A stretch of DNA of 64,000 bases from Leptolyngbyaceae cyanobacterium (GCA_036703985.1 DATNQN010000072.1:31175-95174); one strand, 5' to 3'; shown: positions 1 through 9,049, counted from the first letter of the stretch. Translations and numbers: made by a program. Notes: a model not told the origin generated them from the letters alone.

Positions 1-663
1 ATTTTTCAAACCGAACAAGTTGGCAACTACCCAATAAGTACCGCTGGTTTTTTCGCGAAATCCATCATCGATTACTTGAATATTGCGATCGGTCAAAAAA
101 TCAATCAAAGCTACTCGCAAAGCATCTGGTGGTAGCACTACTTGCAGTAACCAATCCGCTAGCTGACTCGCTTGTTGTTCGGTAAGTTGAAATTCTAATA
201 AAACTTGGTCAAAAATATGGTTTATTTGCACTTCTAGAAAATCTTCTCGACGAGCTAAAACCTTTAGCAAGCGAGGTAAAGATTCTCCCAGTAAGTCTTT
301 CAAAATACCTGCCAGTATTTTGGCGCTTTTTTGTTCTTTATCTATTTGAATTTGTTCGATCGCTAAACGCAACAACCAGAGAATCGCCGATTGGACGCGC
401 TCGGTGTGGAGCAATTTCCGAGCCAAATTTTCTAATTCTTCTGGTGTAAGCAGCGACCCCATAATTGTATCGGAGATTCGCTTTGCTAGGCGCTCTTGAT
501 TCGCTGGAATCAAACCGGGTGTAAAAGGTAGTCGCCGCTTACCAAGGTAAATCGCGCGATAAGGACGAAAGAGCATTTTGATGGCTATGTCGTTAGTAAA
601 ATAGCCAATTACTGCTCCTAATACGGGAGGACTAATGTAAAGCCAGATGTTAGGTGTAATCAA
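1..663 (-). CDS. DUF445 family membrane protein, 3' end outside window
   Basis: The frame is open from 663 to the left edge, so at least 221 residues are present and the C terminus is missing. The N terminus holds a hydrophobic segment followed by [16 protein letters not shown], the hallmark of DUF445 (YheB-like) membrane proteins; the rest is helical and charged. An in-frame TAA lies shortly upstream, and the first usable start after it is TTG at 663, giving [17 protein letters not shown]. No good ribosome binding site is visible, so the start is tentative. The function of the family is unknown; no partner gene is visible. Confidence 0.75.
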   Translation of the reverse strand, partial: MITPNIWLYISPPVLGAVIGYFTNDIAIKMLFRPYRAIYLGKRRLPFTPGLIPANQERLAKRISDTIMGSLLTPEELENLARKLLHTERVQSAILWLLRLAIEQIQIDKEQKSAKILAGILKDLLGESLPRLLKVLARREDFLEVQINHIFDQVLLEFQLTEQQASQLADWLLQVVLPPDALRVALIDFLTDRNIQVIDDGFREKTSGTYWVVANLFGLKN

Positions 664-979
664 CGCAGCAGTAGGATCGCTAAATTAATTAAGCTCAAAA
701 AAACCAAATTTTATATCACCAGTTTCTTCAGACAACAGCCCTTGCGATTTAGATTAATCTTCTTTATTATTTAAGGATTACTATTAATCACTACATTTAA
801 AAAAAGCGTGTCACAGAAATTATCTGGGTAACTCTTTTTTGGCTCTGCGGTGAAAAAAAGTAATAAATGACAATCTAATTAAAGGCAGCCCGTACTATAA
901 CAAAGAGGAACAAGGGACAATGATAAGTCCGCAGTCTGTAGTTTAGTGTTTGGGCTTTTTTGAGCTTACATCTTTTATT
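664..979. other. gene-free spacer
   Basis: AT-rich spacer of 316 bp between the DUF445 gene start and the 3' end of menG. It should hold the promoter of the DUF445 gene. I see no RNA gene, strong hairpin or small ORF in it. Confidence 0.5.
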
Positions 980-1684
980 TTATTTTGTGATTAGTAAAAC
1001 ACCCATCATGCCCCCTGCAATCTGATAGTGAGTAGCAGAAGCAAAGCCAGCTTGACGAGCTAACTGAATCTGTTGTGTCCCGATGGGAAATTTGTCTAAA
1101 CTGGGGCTAATGTAAGCATACTCCTCCGTTAAGCCGAACAGGTGAGCAGTGGGAACTACTAAGTTACCTAGATACCACTGCTGAAAGTTGCGTAGCATCG
1201 GATTGTTGGGGCGGTGAAAGTCAAGGATGGCAGCTTTGGCACCGGGTTTGAGGACGCGATGTAATTCTTTGAGACATAGGGGGATGTCGGTGACGTTTCG
1301 CAAACCGTAACCCATTGTGGCGCAGTCGAAATAGTTGTCCTCAAAGGGCAGATCTAAAACGTCTGCTTCGATCCAGGTAATGGAGAGTGGGGGATAATAG
1401 TTTGCCAGTCGTTCGGCGGCTTTTGCTAATTGGGCGCAGGAAAAATCGACTCCGAAGACTTTGCCAGTGCTTCCTACCTGACGCGCTAGCCCGATCGCTA
1501 AATCTCCGCTTCCACAACACAAATCTAAACAAGTATTTCCGGGACTGGCATTACTCCAGTCGATCGTCATTTGTTTCCAGATGCGATGCTGGGCTAGACT
1601 CAACCAGTCGTTAAGGGAGTCGTAAACCGGGGCAATTCGGTTAAAAATGGCTTGAATTTCGCTAGCACGACTATCTTGGGACAT
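980..1684 (-). CDS. menG: MenG/UbiE demethylnaphthoquinone methyltransferase
   Basis: A 234-residue class I SAM-dependent methyltransferase of the UbiE/MenG family. SAM motif I is CLDLCCGSGDLAIGLA near residue 50. The N-terminal IQAIFNRIAPVYDSLNDWLS and the central GYGLRNVTDIPLCLKELHRVLKPG are signature UbiE segments. In cyanobacteria this enzyme does the last methylation of phylloquinone (the photosystem I quinone), so menG is the preferred name over ubiE; that is inference from the organism. menB of the same pathway lies about 41 kb away on the same strand. Length is normal. Confidence 0.92.
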   Translation of the reverse strand: MSQDSRASEIQAIFNRIAPVYDSLNDWLSLAQHRIWKQMTIDWSNASPGNTCLDLCCGSGDLAIGLARQVGSTGKVFGVDFSCAQLAKAAERLANYYPPLSITWIEADVLDLPFEDNYFDCATMGYGLRNVTDIPLCLKELHRVLKPGAKAAILDFHRPNNPMLRNFQQWYLGNLVVPTAHLFGLTEEYAYISPSLDKFPIGTQQIQLARQAGFASATHYQIAGGMMGVLLITK

Positions 1685-1686
1685 TC

Positions 1687-1749
1687 GATTTTAGATTTTA
1701 GATTTTAGATTTTAGATTTTAAATGGCTGTGAGTTAAAAATCTAAAATC
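1687..1749. repeat. heptamer array GATTTTA x5 with inverted partner
   Basis: Five exact tandem copies of GATTTTA occupy 1687-1721. An inverted counterpart, AAAAATCTAAAATCG, lies at 1736-1749, so the transcript can fold into a long AU-rich hairpin. It separates menG from the upstream gene on the same strand. Similar AATCTAAAATC pieces occur near 2972 and 44120. It fits the short tandemly repeated repetitive (STRR) sequences of filamentous cyanobacteria. Confidence 0.9.
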
Positions 1750-1777
1750 GGTTTTTTGCTCAAAAACTCTTGGGTGA

Positions 1778-2725
1778 TTAAGCAGCGGCATTAGTGCTTA
1801 AGAGGGCGAGGGCTACTTGCTGCGCGGTGAGATGAATCAGTTTAATTTCGTCTTCTCGCAGTTGGCAAGGGCGTTTCCATTGGAGGGACAAAACTCCCAG
1901 TACTTTGTCTCGGTATGTAATGGGAACGATTAAATGAGCTTCTACACCAGAAGCGGGGTAATGGGCTACGCCTGCTAAGTTAGCGTCTGCCGGTACGTTT
2001 ACCGATACCTGCATTTGCTTTTTGGCGATCGCATCTTGAGTCAGGGGGTCTTGGGCCAGCCAATTATCTAGCGGGCCATTAGCGCTGTAAATACCTTGGG
2101 CAGAATCTAAACTATCGTTCTGCACTAGCTGAAAGATACAACCATCTGCGTCGAAGTTTTCGCCAAACGCGATCGCGATCGGTTCCAGACACGCTTTGAC
2201 AGAAGAAGCTTCTTGAGCAACTTGTACTACCGTAGACAGTAAAGCGGTTTGAGCTTGGGCGCGGCGCAGTTCTTCTGTACGCTGTTTGAGTAATTCATAA
2301 GTCTCGGTTGCCCTTTGTACTACTGCTTTCAGTTCGTTAGGGTCCCAAGGCTTGGTGATGTACTTGTAAACTTGACCGGAATTAATCGCATCCACCAAAT
2401 CTTCTATATCAGTAAAGCCTGTCAAGATAATTCGCACCGTGTCGGGAAATTGAGGCACGGTTTTACTGAGGAACTCTGTACCCTTCATTTCCGGCATTCG
2501 CTGATCGGAAATAATGACAGCAACTTCCCCTTCTAATGACAAAACTTCTAAGGCATGAATCCCGCTTTCTGCCTTAAGTACGTTAAAATCTCGCCGAAAA
2601 GTGCGGTAGAGCAGATCCAAGTTATCTGGTTCATCGTCTACTACCAGCATCTTGGGCTTTTTCCGTCGTTCTAGGCTCATAAGTTGACGCCGGATGCTCT
2701 CAAGTTCTGGAATGCCATTATCCAT
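1778..2725 (-). CDS. response regulator, REC-GAF
   Basis: A two-domain regulator. The receiver domain (about residues 15-125) has MLVVDDEPDN, the phosphoacceptor Asp in IISDQRMPEMKG (about residue 74) and Lys in YKYITKPWDP. The MPEMKGTEFL and ILTGFTDIEDLVDAIN segments resemble RpfG-type receivers. A coiled-coil linker of about 30 residues leads to a C-terminal GAF domain. There is no DNA-binding or enzymatic output domain, so it probably acts through protein contacts or as a signalling intermediate. The longest frame starts with TTG at 2740 but I prefer ATG at 2725; AAAGGAG lies upstream, nearer the TTG. No cognate kinase is adjacent. Confidence 0.85.
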   Translation of the reverse strand: MDNGIPELESIRRQLMSLERRKKPKMLVVDDEPDNLDLLYRTFRRDFNVLKAESGIHALEVLSLEGEVAVIISDQRMPEMKGTEFLSKTVPQFPDTVRIILTGFTDIEDLVDAINSGQVYKYITKPWDPNELKAVVQRATETYELLKQRTEELRRAQAQTALLSTVVQVAQEASSVKACLEPIAIAFGENFDADGCIFQLVQNDSLDSAQGIYSANGPLDNWLAQDPLTQDAIAKKQMQVSVNVPADANLAGVAHYPASGVEAHLIVPITYRDKVLGVLSLQWKRPCQLREDEIKLIHLTAQQVALALLSTNAAA

Positions 2726-2998
2726 ATTATTATGAATCAACTCCTTTCAGCCAACGAGGGTTGGCAACGCTCCTGCCTGAATCGTAACAATTATTGTCTT
2801 TCGATCTACCGATCGCGTTACCTTTAGAAAGGATTGTTTTGATTTTGGTCGATCGCTTTTGTTAAATCCAAAGCTGCTATTTTAGCAATTAACCGCGTAA
2901 TTTTTCTGTTTGCTGTGATGAGCACAACCAAACACGGTCTTCAGGCCATACTATTCGAGCCGTGGGCAAAATCTCAAATCTAAAATCGATTGACTTTT

Positions 2999-4084
2999 AT
3001 GACATCAGATGCTGCTAACTCTAGCCCTCAACCGACCAATTCTACAGGTGAGATGGAAAACTTATTACTGAGTCTCCGGCGGAAAGAAGGGACTTGGGTG
3101 GATTGGGGAAAAGCTTGCCAAACGTTGCAAAAGGCAGGTTATAACCCACAGGTAATTTTTCAGGAGACGGGGTTTGAGCCAATTCACCAAAATCAGGTGA
3201 TCGTGGCTTCGCAAGTTTATACTAGTTTGGAAAATGCTGGGGTATCGGATGAGGTGCGATCGCATTTCCAACGTACTGGTAGCGATAGTTTGTACGAGTT
3301 TCGCATCCTCACCCAACCAGAGAGGGCGGCGGCGGCTACCTTTGCCGTAGAATCCAAGCTGGATTCGCTAGGGGCGAAAGATTTAGCTAAAGCAATGAAA
3401 GATGTTTCCCGTTTGCGGAGTTTGCCGGTTGGGTTTACCGATCGTCCGGGGGATGCTTTAGCTTATCAATATTGGAAATATGCTAGGGAACAGTCGGATT
3501 TGCCTGAGCGATCGCGCTTAATTGCTCAGGGTTTAAAATATGCCCAAAGCGATACGGCTAGGCAACAAATTGAAAAGTTGCTAACTGATTTTAGCGTGAC
3601 GCCCCGCCGTCCCGCACCCCGCTTGCCTGTTTATCGATTGGAAGTGGAGGATGAATTACCCCGCGTTTTGCCGTTAGTTGGCAAACTCCCCTTGAGCGTT
3701 GCAGATGTGAAAGGGGTTCCTTTAGTGGAGGAAATCGGGGCGTTCCGAATGGTGAAATTTGCCGGAGAGGGGGCATGGGTTCCCGTTCCCGGTTGGCAAG
3801 TTATCGTCAATGGGGAAGATCCGATCGCCATTCTCTGTGATAGCGATCGATTGCCCAACCAACAAAACAATTACAAAGAAGAAGTTTTACTAGTGATCGA
3901 TCGGGCGAATCGAGAATGGGACGCTAATAGCTATTTTGCGATCGACGAAGACGGACAGGTACAAATTCAATGGTTTGAAGAATCTCCCCAACCACCTATT
4001 CTCGGAAAACTCCTTTTAGTGATGCGACCGAAGAAAATTGTCGATGAAAATCTTAATAAAGATGTTTGGCAAATAGATGAATAA
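2999..4084 (+). CDS. raf1: Rubisco accumulation factor 1 (Raf1)
   Basis: A protein of 361 residues with the conserved Raf1 N-terminal block (LLLSLRRKEGTWVDWGKAC, then YNPQVIFQETGFEPI and QNQVIVASQVY), an alpha-helical domain of about residues 10-200, a short proline-rich linker (TPRRPAPRLPVYRLE) and a C-terminal beta domain. Raf1 is a dimeric chaperone that helps assemble Rubisco large-subunit dimers into the L8 core before small-subunit binding. TTG at 2990 is an alternative start three codons upstream; ATG at 2999 is preferred. No Rubisco genes are in the window, which is usual for this gene. Confidence 0.9.
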   Translation: MTSDAANSSPQPTNSTGEMENLLLSLRRKEGTWVDWGKACQTLQKAGYNPQVIFQETGFEPIHQNQVIVASQVYTSLENAGVSDEVRSHFQRTGSDSLYEFRILTQPERAAAATFAVESKLDSLGAKDLAKAMKDVSRLRSLPVGFTDRPGDALAYQYWKYAREQSDLPERSRLIAQGLKYAQSDTARQQIEKLLTDFSVTPRRPAPRLPVYRLEVEDELPRVLPLVGKLPLSVADVKGVPLVEEIGAFRMVKFAGEGAWVPVPGWQVIVNGEDPIAILCDSDRLPNQQNNYKEEVLLVIDRANREWDANSYFAIDEDGQVQIQWFEESPQPPILGKLLLVMRPKKIVDENLNKDVWQIDE

Positions 4085-4200
4085 AAGAAGGATGAAGACT
4101 CAGAATTGGGAAATTAGAAAGTTCTAGCTTCCCGACGATCGCCTCTTTTTAGTTTCCCGTGCGCGTGCGATCGCTTTTGAACTACTCTCATCATAGGATA

Positions 4201-4264
4201 TTACCAACCCCTTGGTAAAAAAGGATTCTGTCTTTTTTTTAGCCAGAAAAGGCAGAATTCTTTT
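4201..4264. terminator. two hairpins after raf1
   Basis: The first hairpin, 4201-4218, is TTACCAA-CCCC-TTGGTAA, followed by an A run. The second, about 4218-4264, has imperfect arms AAAGGATTCTGTC and GGCAGAATTCTTT around a loop with a T run. Either could end raf1 transcription. The rest of the 427-bp spacer to the next gene holds only the small palindrome at 4296. Confidence 0.4.
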
Positions 4265-4295
4265 ACTCACATTTTGCACCATGCTCAACCAGACC

Positions 4296-4315
4296 TGAAA
4301 AACCCGGGTTTTTCA
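4296..4315. repeat. 20-bp perfect palindrome
   Basis: TGAAAAACCC followed by its exact inverted copy. The AAACCCGGGTTT core is the same as that of the longer palindromes at 5690 and 39334, so it may be a short member of one dispersed family. Confidence 0.6.
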
Positions 4316-4511
4316 CGAAAAATATCGGCTGGACAAGTGAAATGCTACAGTGCTTGCCCAGCCTACAAATAGTCCGTTTGATTTGCAGTAATTTTTCCGA
4401 AATGGAAATTTTAAAAATGTTTTAGTTAATGTAATATAGATGGCTAGAAAACACAACTTCCTATTTTTGGCAATTCCTAGTTAGGGTAATCAATTCTTTT
4501 GTGAGAAGTAA

Positions 4512-5612
4512 ATGCTGCAAGTTACATTACCAGAAATCACCAAAACCCAAGCCCTGTTAAACTGCCCTTGGCTCGATTCTCCTTTTTTTGAAGAATTACT
4601 AGCGCAATCAAATCTAGATGAACAAACTAAACAGCAAATCAAACAATTTTCCGATAATGGCTACCTAATTATCGATCCGGAAATCGATAATTTTGATGTA
4701 GTAGCGGAGCGATTAATTAATGATTTAAAACCCCACTACTTAGACCCGGGTAGGATTCAAGATGCTTGGAAATTTAACGATGATGTAAAACACATTGCTG
4801 TAGCACCAAAAGTTTTATCCATATTGAGAATACTTTATCAGCGCGAACCAATACCCTTTCAAACATTAAATTTTCCTAGAGGTACCGAACAAAGTACTCA
4901 TAGCGATTCTATTCACTTCCACTGTATTCCTCATGGATTTATGTGTGGAGTTTGGTTAGCTTTAGAAGATGTTGATTCCGAAAATGGCCCACTACATTAT
5001 TACCCTGGTAGCCATAAGTTGCCCTACTTCGATCTAAGTAATCTTGGCATAAGTGGTAGCTATCAACAACATCCTTACGAGCGATATGATGTTTATGAGG
5101 ATTTACTAAAAGCTGTAATTGCCAAATATCAATTAAAAAAAGTCGATATCTCTATTCGTAAAGGTCAAGCCCTGATTTGGGCAGCAAATTTGCTACATGG
5201 TGGCAGCCCTATTTTAGACCCCAATAGAACGCGCCATAGCCAAGTTACTCATTATTACTTTTCTGATTGCCTATATTATACACCTCTATTATCTGACCCA
5301 TTTCTGAAACGAATTTACATGAAAAAAATTACCAATATTATGACAGGTGAAATCGTACCTCATTACTATAATGGGAAAAGAATTGAGGTAGAAGCAGAAG
5401 ATAAAATCAAAATTTTTACCAGTGAAGAAGAACTGGATAAGTTGCGACTAGAACTTTATCAAACTAAAGCAGAATTAAAGAAAACTAATCACGTAATGCG
5501 TGCGATGGAAAGTAGCAAGTTTTGGCAGTTGAGAAATCGGTGGTTCATGCTGAGAAAAGCTTTGGGATTAGTGAAAGGGGAACAGATTTATAATCCTATC
5601 AACAATTCTTAA
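4512..5612 (+). CDS. PhyH-family Fe(II)/2-oxoglutarate dioxygenase with C-terminal glycan-locus tail
   Basis: A 366-residue protein. Metal-binding motif HSD (in STHSDSIHFHC), the strand GFMCGVWLALEDVDSENGPL, YYPGSHKLP, and the distal His and Arg in LLHGGSPILDPNRTRHSQVTHYY are those of phytanoyl-CoA-dioxygenase-like enzymes, which hydroxylate small molecules or modify sugars and lipids. The last 60 residues form a coiled coil ending in MESSKFWQLRNRW, a tail often seen on cyanobacterial surface-glycan glycosyltransferases and methyltransferases. Together with the GT39-like gene downstream this hints at a role in glycan modification, which is inference. The substrate is unknown. Confidence 0.8.
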   Translation: MLQVTLPEITKTQALLNCPWLDSPFFEELLAQSNLDEQTKQQIKQFSDNGYLIIDPEIDNFDVVAERLINDLKPHYLDPGRIQDAWKFNDDVKHIAVAPKVLSILRILYQREPIPFQTLNFPRGTEQSTHSDSIHFHCIPHGFMCGVWLALEDVDSENGPLHYYPGSHKLPYFDLSNLGISGSYQQHPYERYDVYEDLLKAVIAKYQLKKVDISIRKGQALIWAANLLHGGSPILDPNRTRHSQVTHYYFSDCLYYTPLLSDPFLKRIYMKKITNIMTGEIVPHYYNGKRIEVEAEDKIKIFTSEEELDKLRLELYQTKAELKKTNHVMRAMESSKFWQLRNRWFMLRKALGLVKGEQIYNPINNS

Positions 5613-5689
5613 TAGGAGAGAATTCTCCGATTTAAAATTGAGAATTCAGAATCGGTTAAAACAGCTTTTTGTTGTAGGAAATAAGCTTC

Positions 5690-5722
5690 AGAAACCAGGT
5701 TTTTTGAAGAAACCGGGTTTCT
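5690..5722. terminator. 33-nt palindrome between convergent genes
   Basis: A hairpin with arms beginning AGAAACCAGG and ending AACCGGGTTTCT around a central GAAG. It matches the perfect palindrome at 39334-39366 at 31 of 33 positions. It lies between the convergent dioxygenase and glycosyltransferase genes, so it can act as a two-way terminator; it also belongs to a dispersed repeat family. Confidence 0.65.
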
Positions 5723-5737
5723 ATCTAACCTACGATT

Positions 5738-7438
5738 CTAAGAAACGCGATTATTATTGCAACGGTAAAGCTGATAGGGGATGCCAATGCGATGATATCC
5801 TGTGGGATCGATTTTACAATTGCCATTGCTTGAAATTGGTAATTCTAGTGGATAGCTTTGCCTTTTCATTCCGGGAGCAATTACCCATAAATTCAGGGGA
5901 AATTTAGCAGGTGTAGCTAGTTGGGAAATTTTTTGCCAAACTGGTTCGTAGCCTGGAGAACGTTCAAAAAAAGCAATTTTTGGACAGGTTTCTAATTTTT
6001 TTGATTGGCACATAGCAGGTTTCATTTTATCAATTGCCAAAGCAAAGCTCAATCCCAAAGCTACGTCTTGAAAATCATTGTATCCAACTACAACCATCAG
6101 CGGAAGAGATGGTTCCGCGAGCATATTATCTGCTATTTTTTGGGGATTGTAAGGCTTTTGAAAAACGAAGCCATAAATCACGAAAATACAGCTAAAAACA
6201 CCTACTAATAAAGGATAAAGGATGAAGGATGAAGGATAAAATTTAGTCTTTTGTATTTCTTCTTTTTTGATTTTTTTAATGCTAAAAGTCGCACCTATTA
6301 GAGCGCAAATGGCTGGATAATAGACGAAGTTATAACGAGGAGCAACGGAAATGTCTTTACCTAATAAATAAATAATTGCTAAAAATTCTAATACTACGCA
6401 AATGATAAAAGTTCCTAAAGTAGCTGTAGGTAATAGAGTTGTAGGGGTGTTGGTTAATTGTTTAATTCCTTGAAAAAAATGCCATCCTAACCAAGTGCCA
6501 AATACAATCATTAAAATTGCAGCAGGAATAATTACCCAGAGTGGTTGGCTTTCGACGGGTAAAGCAATTACCATCAGCAACCAAGCAGCGATTATTTGAT
6601 ATAAAGGAGCGATGTTTTGTGGCTGTGGCAACCAACTGGTTTCGGGACGGCTAAAATGTCCTAATAATGCTGGTATCCAAGGGATAAATAAGGCAAAAGG
6701 TAAAAGACAAAAGGTAAAAGTTGAAAGATAAAGAGATATTCGTTTTATTTTTAGTTTTAAAAATAGCAATGCTAAAGTGGCGAATTGAGCGAGTAAAGCA
6801 AGAATAAAAAAGTAGTGAATGTATAAACCGATCGCATTTACGATCGCCCAACTAAACCAAACGATCGGACGCCATTTTTTTTCAGATATGTCTTGTTGAA
6901 TTTGAATTAATCCGATTAAAGATAAAGTGATTATCAGTACTGGGAGGGTGTAATGGCGTGCTTCCTGGGAGATGTAAACACCAAAGGGAGAAACTGCCAT
7001 GAAAGCAGCGGCAATTAATCCAGCTTGGCGGGAGGAAAAAGCAATTTTATTGAGGAAGTAAATTGCTGCGATCGCACTGACGCCAAATAACGCAGGTAGC
7101 GATCGCAATTTGAATAACAGCCCTGGATAATCAGTTCTGGTGTTTCCCAGCCAGGAGTGCATCAGGCAAAAAAACAAAGGCGGGTGGGTAGACTGATTGG
7201 CTAAGTTTTGGGCAATTTGGGGACAACCAACCGCTGCATTAAAAGTAAAAATTTCTGGTAATTTGGTGAGAGAAAAAACCTCGTTAAGGGGTATATCATT
7301 GTAAGATTTCCCCATCGCGAACAAAGCAGTGATTACCTCATCTAGCCAGAGAGGTTTAAAATCGAGATTGACAAAGCGGAGGGTTGTTCCCAATGCGATC
7401 GCAAAAGCCAAACCCAAGTAATGACGAGAAAATTTCAT
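5738..7438 (-). CDS. GT39/ArnT-like multi-pass membrane glycosyltransferase
   Basis: A 566-residue integral membrane protein with about 11-12 hydrophobic segments. The first periplasmic loop has FKPLWLDEV, the acidic motif of GT-C enzymes of the PMT/ArnT type, and THPPLFFCLMHSWLG follows. Such enzymes move a sugar from a polyprenyl-phosphate donor to a protein, lipid or glycan on the outer side of the membrane. The ATG overlaps the TGA of the upstream kinase gene by four bases (ATGA), implying translational coupling. Two heptamer arrays (6211 and 6694) lie inside the frame and encode hydrophobic stretches. Confidence 0.8.
   Translation of the reverse strand: MKFSRHYLGLAFAIALGTTLRFVNLDFKPLWLDEVITALFAMGKSYNDIPLNEVFSLTKLPEIFTFNAAVGCPQIAQNLANQSTHPPLFFCLMHSWLGNTRTDYPGLLFKLRSLPALFGVSAIAAIYFLNKIAFSSRQAGLIAAAFMAVSPFGVYISQEARHYTLPVLIITLSLIGLIQIQQDISEKKWRPIVWFSWAIVNAIGLYIHYFFILALLAQFATLALLFLKLKIKRISLYLSTFTFCLLPFALFIPWIPALLGHFSRPETSWLPQPQNIAPLYQIIAAWLLMVIALPVESQPLWVIIPAAILMIVFGTWLGWHFFQGIKQLTNTPTTLLPTATLGTFIICVVLEFLAIIYLLGKDISVAPRYNFVYYPAICALIGATFSIKKIKKEEIQKTKFYPSSFILYPLLVGVFSCIFVIYGFVFQKPYNPQKIADNMLAEPSLPLMVVVGYNDFQDVALGLSFALAIDKMKPAMCQSKKLETCPKIAFFERSPGYEPVWQKISQLATPAKFPLNLWVIAPGMKRQSYPLELPISSNGNCKIDPTGYHRIGIPYQLYRCNNNRVS
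6211..6238. repeat. AAGGATR heptamer x4 inside coding sequence
   Basis: Four tandem heptamers (AAGGATA, AAGGATG, AAGGATG, AAGGATA) lie within the GT39-like gene. Read on the minus strand they encode YPSSFILYP, part of a predicted membrane segment. The same heptamer is repeated in spacers at 35247 and 43279 and, inverted, in the gene at 37910. Confidence 0.9.
6694..6720. repeat. second in-frame heptamer array
   Basis: Alternating CAAAAGG and TAAAAGA units, repeated as a 14-bp pair, inside the GT39-like gene. On the minus strand they encode FTFCLLPFA, again hydrophobic and within a predicted transmembrane region. Confidence 0.8.
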
Positions 7439-8847
7439 TCCGTTGATAGCGGTTTTTTGAGGAAATCAGCCAGTTCTTGGGCTAACCACTCTTTTTCTTG
7501 GGTTGTCAGGGAAAAAATTAAACTGTGAGTACGAATTCCTTCCACCAAGCTAAACACTGTAATTGGTTGAGGAATTTGGTTTCTCACACCGGCTAGGAAC
7601 TCATCCATTTTTCTCATGTGAGAAATCAGTTCTAGACGATCGATATCTTTTGTTCTTCCCTGAACTTGGTAAAATACCCCCAATAAAGACCAACGCAGCC
7701 AGAAATGTTTACGAGAAATTTCCAATCGGCTGCGTCCCCATAATTTGAACAAGGCGTCTTTTAATTTTACCGCTCCGATCATCCAAACCAACATGGAATA
7801 AAGGGTAAGGAACAAGAAAATAGAACGGGTAAACTCAGCACCGATCAAAGAGAACACGAAAAACGGCGTGACAAACCAAATTAAAGCAAACACGAACTCC
7901 GCAACATCCCAATATTCCCATCCTTTCGGCGGAATTTCTGCTACTAAATGCTTGGCTGTTTTAGTTAGGGTAATCCGACTACCAGCGGGACGGCGATGCT
8001 TCGGGACTAAAAGACCTTCTCCTTTTAGTACGGAAAGGGCTTGTTTAGCTGACAAAAAGCGGTCTTCGACAGTTGGCTGGAGTAATTTTTCCAACCAATC
8101 GGTAAAATCTGGGGAGATTTGCAGATGAGTTGCTAGATCGGTTTTGAGTTGGGTATGGTGAAATTCAATTGGCGATCGATGAGTCAGCAGAAAAACTAAC
8201 GTCGCACCTAAATTGTACAGATCGGTAGCGGGAAAAGCTTGTCCCCGAAACTGTTCCGGTGCCATATATCCGTAAGTACCGACTACTGTATTACCAGCCA
8301 CCATCGTACTTTGATAACTGGCGTTTACCGATCCGAAATCTACTAAAAAAATATGCCCGTCATCTCGCCTGATGATATTTTGCGGTTTAATATCTCGGTG
8401 AATGACAGGTGGTGTAAATCGGTGCAAATAAGTCAAAATAGACAAAATTTGACTGGCGATATCTTTTACTTCGCTTTCAGTAGTATGCCAACCGCTTTCC
8501 ACTAAGGAAAAAAGCGATCGCCCTTCTGCCAATTCTTGAACTAAATAAAAAGACTGATTTTGTGGTGTTTCGATTTGAAAATAGTCTATATAACGAGGAA
8601 TGCCGGGATGATCGAGGTAGGAGAGAATGCGGGCTTCTCGTTCAAACAATTCTAAAACTTTCCAGTCAGCCATGCGACGTAGAGACAGCACCTTGATTGC
8701 TACTCGCTGTTGAGTTTGTAAGTCCTCTGCTTCGTAGGTTGTCCCGATTCCCCCCTGCCCTAAAATATCGATAATTCGATACCGTCTTTCTTGGGCAGTC
8801 CCTCTTTGAACGGCAACGATATCTTCCGGCTGGTGCAACAGTTCCAT
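7435..8847 (-). CDS. membrane-anchored Ser/Thr protein kinase
   Basis: A 470-residue Hanks-type kinase. Glycine loop LGQGGIGTTYEAED, catalytic loop VIHRDIKPQNI, DFG motif FLVDFGS and the APE-like MAPEQFRG are intact, so it should be active. The kinase domain covers about residues 20-275. A C-terminal region has two close transmembrane helices near residues 315-355, then a cytoplasmic domain of about 100 residues of unknown type. It is the first gene of a two-gene unit with the GT39-like glycosyltransferase, suggesting that the kinase acts on envelope or glycan functions; that link is inference. Confidence 0.88.
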   Translation of the reverse strand: MELLHQPEDIVAVQRGTAQERRYRIIDILGQGGIGTTYEAEDLQTQQRVAIKVLSLRRMADWKVLELFEREARILSYLDHPGIPRYIDYFQIETPQNQSFYLVQELAEGRSLFSLVESGWHTTESEVKDIASQILSILTYLHRFTPPVIHRDIKPQNIIRRDDGHIFLVDFGSVNASYQSTMVAGNTVVGTYGYMAPEQFRGQAFPATDLYNLGATLVFLLTHRSPIEFHHTQLKTDLATHLQISPDFTDWLEKLLQPTVEDRFLSAKQALSVLKGEGLLVPKHRRPAGSRITLTKTAKHLVAEIPPKGWEYWDVAEFVFALIWFVTPFFVFSLIGAEFTRSIFLFLTLYSMLVWMIGAVKLKDALFKLWGRSRLEISRKHFWLRWSLLGVFYQVQGRTKDIDRLELISHMRKMDEFLAGVRNQIPQPITVFSLVEGIRTHSLIFSLTTQEKEWLAQELADFLKKPLSTE

Positions 8848-9018
8848 GAAGGTTTTTATGCTTTGGGTTGTATTCCGATTTTAGTCATTGCTGATTGGTG
8901 ATTGGTGTAAATTCGATAGAAAACTTTGCGGATTTAGAAAAATTTTATGTTTAAAACATTGACAAATAATCATTTGTATGCACTAGTTAGTTGACGATCT
9001 GGAAATTGGCTAAATTAA

Positions 9019-9049
9019 CGGCAGATGCACGCAGATAAACGCAGATAAA
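9019..9049. repeat. decamer repeat CGCAGATAAA
   Basis: Tandem ten-base units close to CGCAGATAAA (one as GGCAGATGCA). The same type of unit, as CATCTGTGTT, occurs in four copies at 12296 on the other side of the phosphatase gene. Confidence 0.7.

Noticed and set aside
5638..5907. 89-codon plus-strand frame
   Set aside because: It crosses the palindrome at 5690 and the 3' end of the GT39-like gene on the other strand; no family resemblance and no ribosome binding site.
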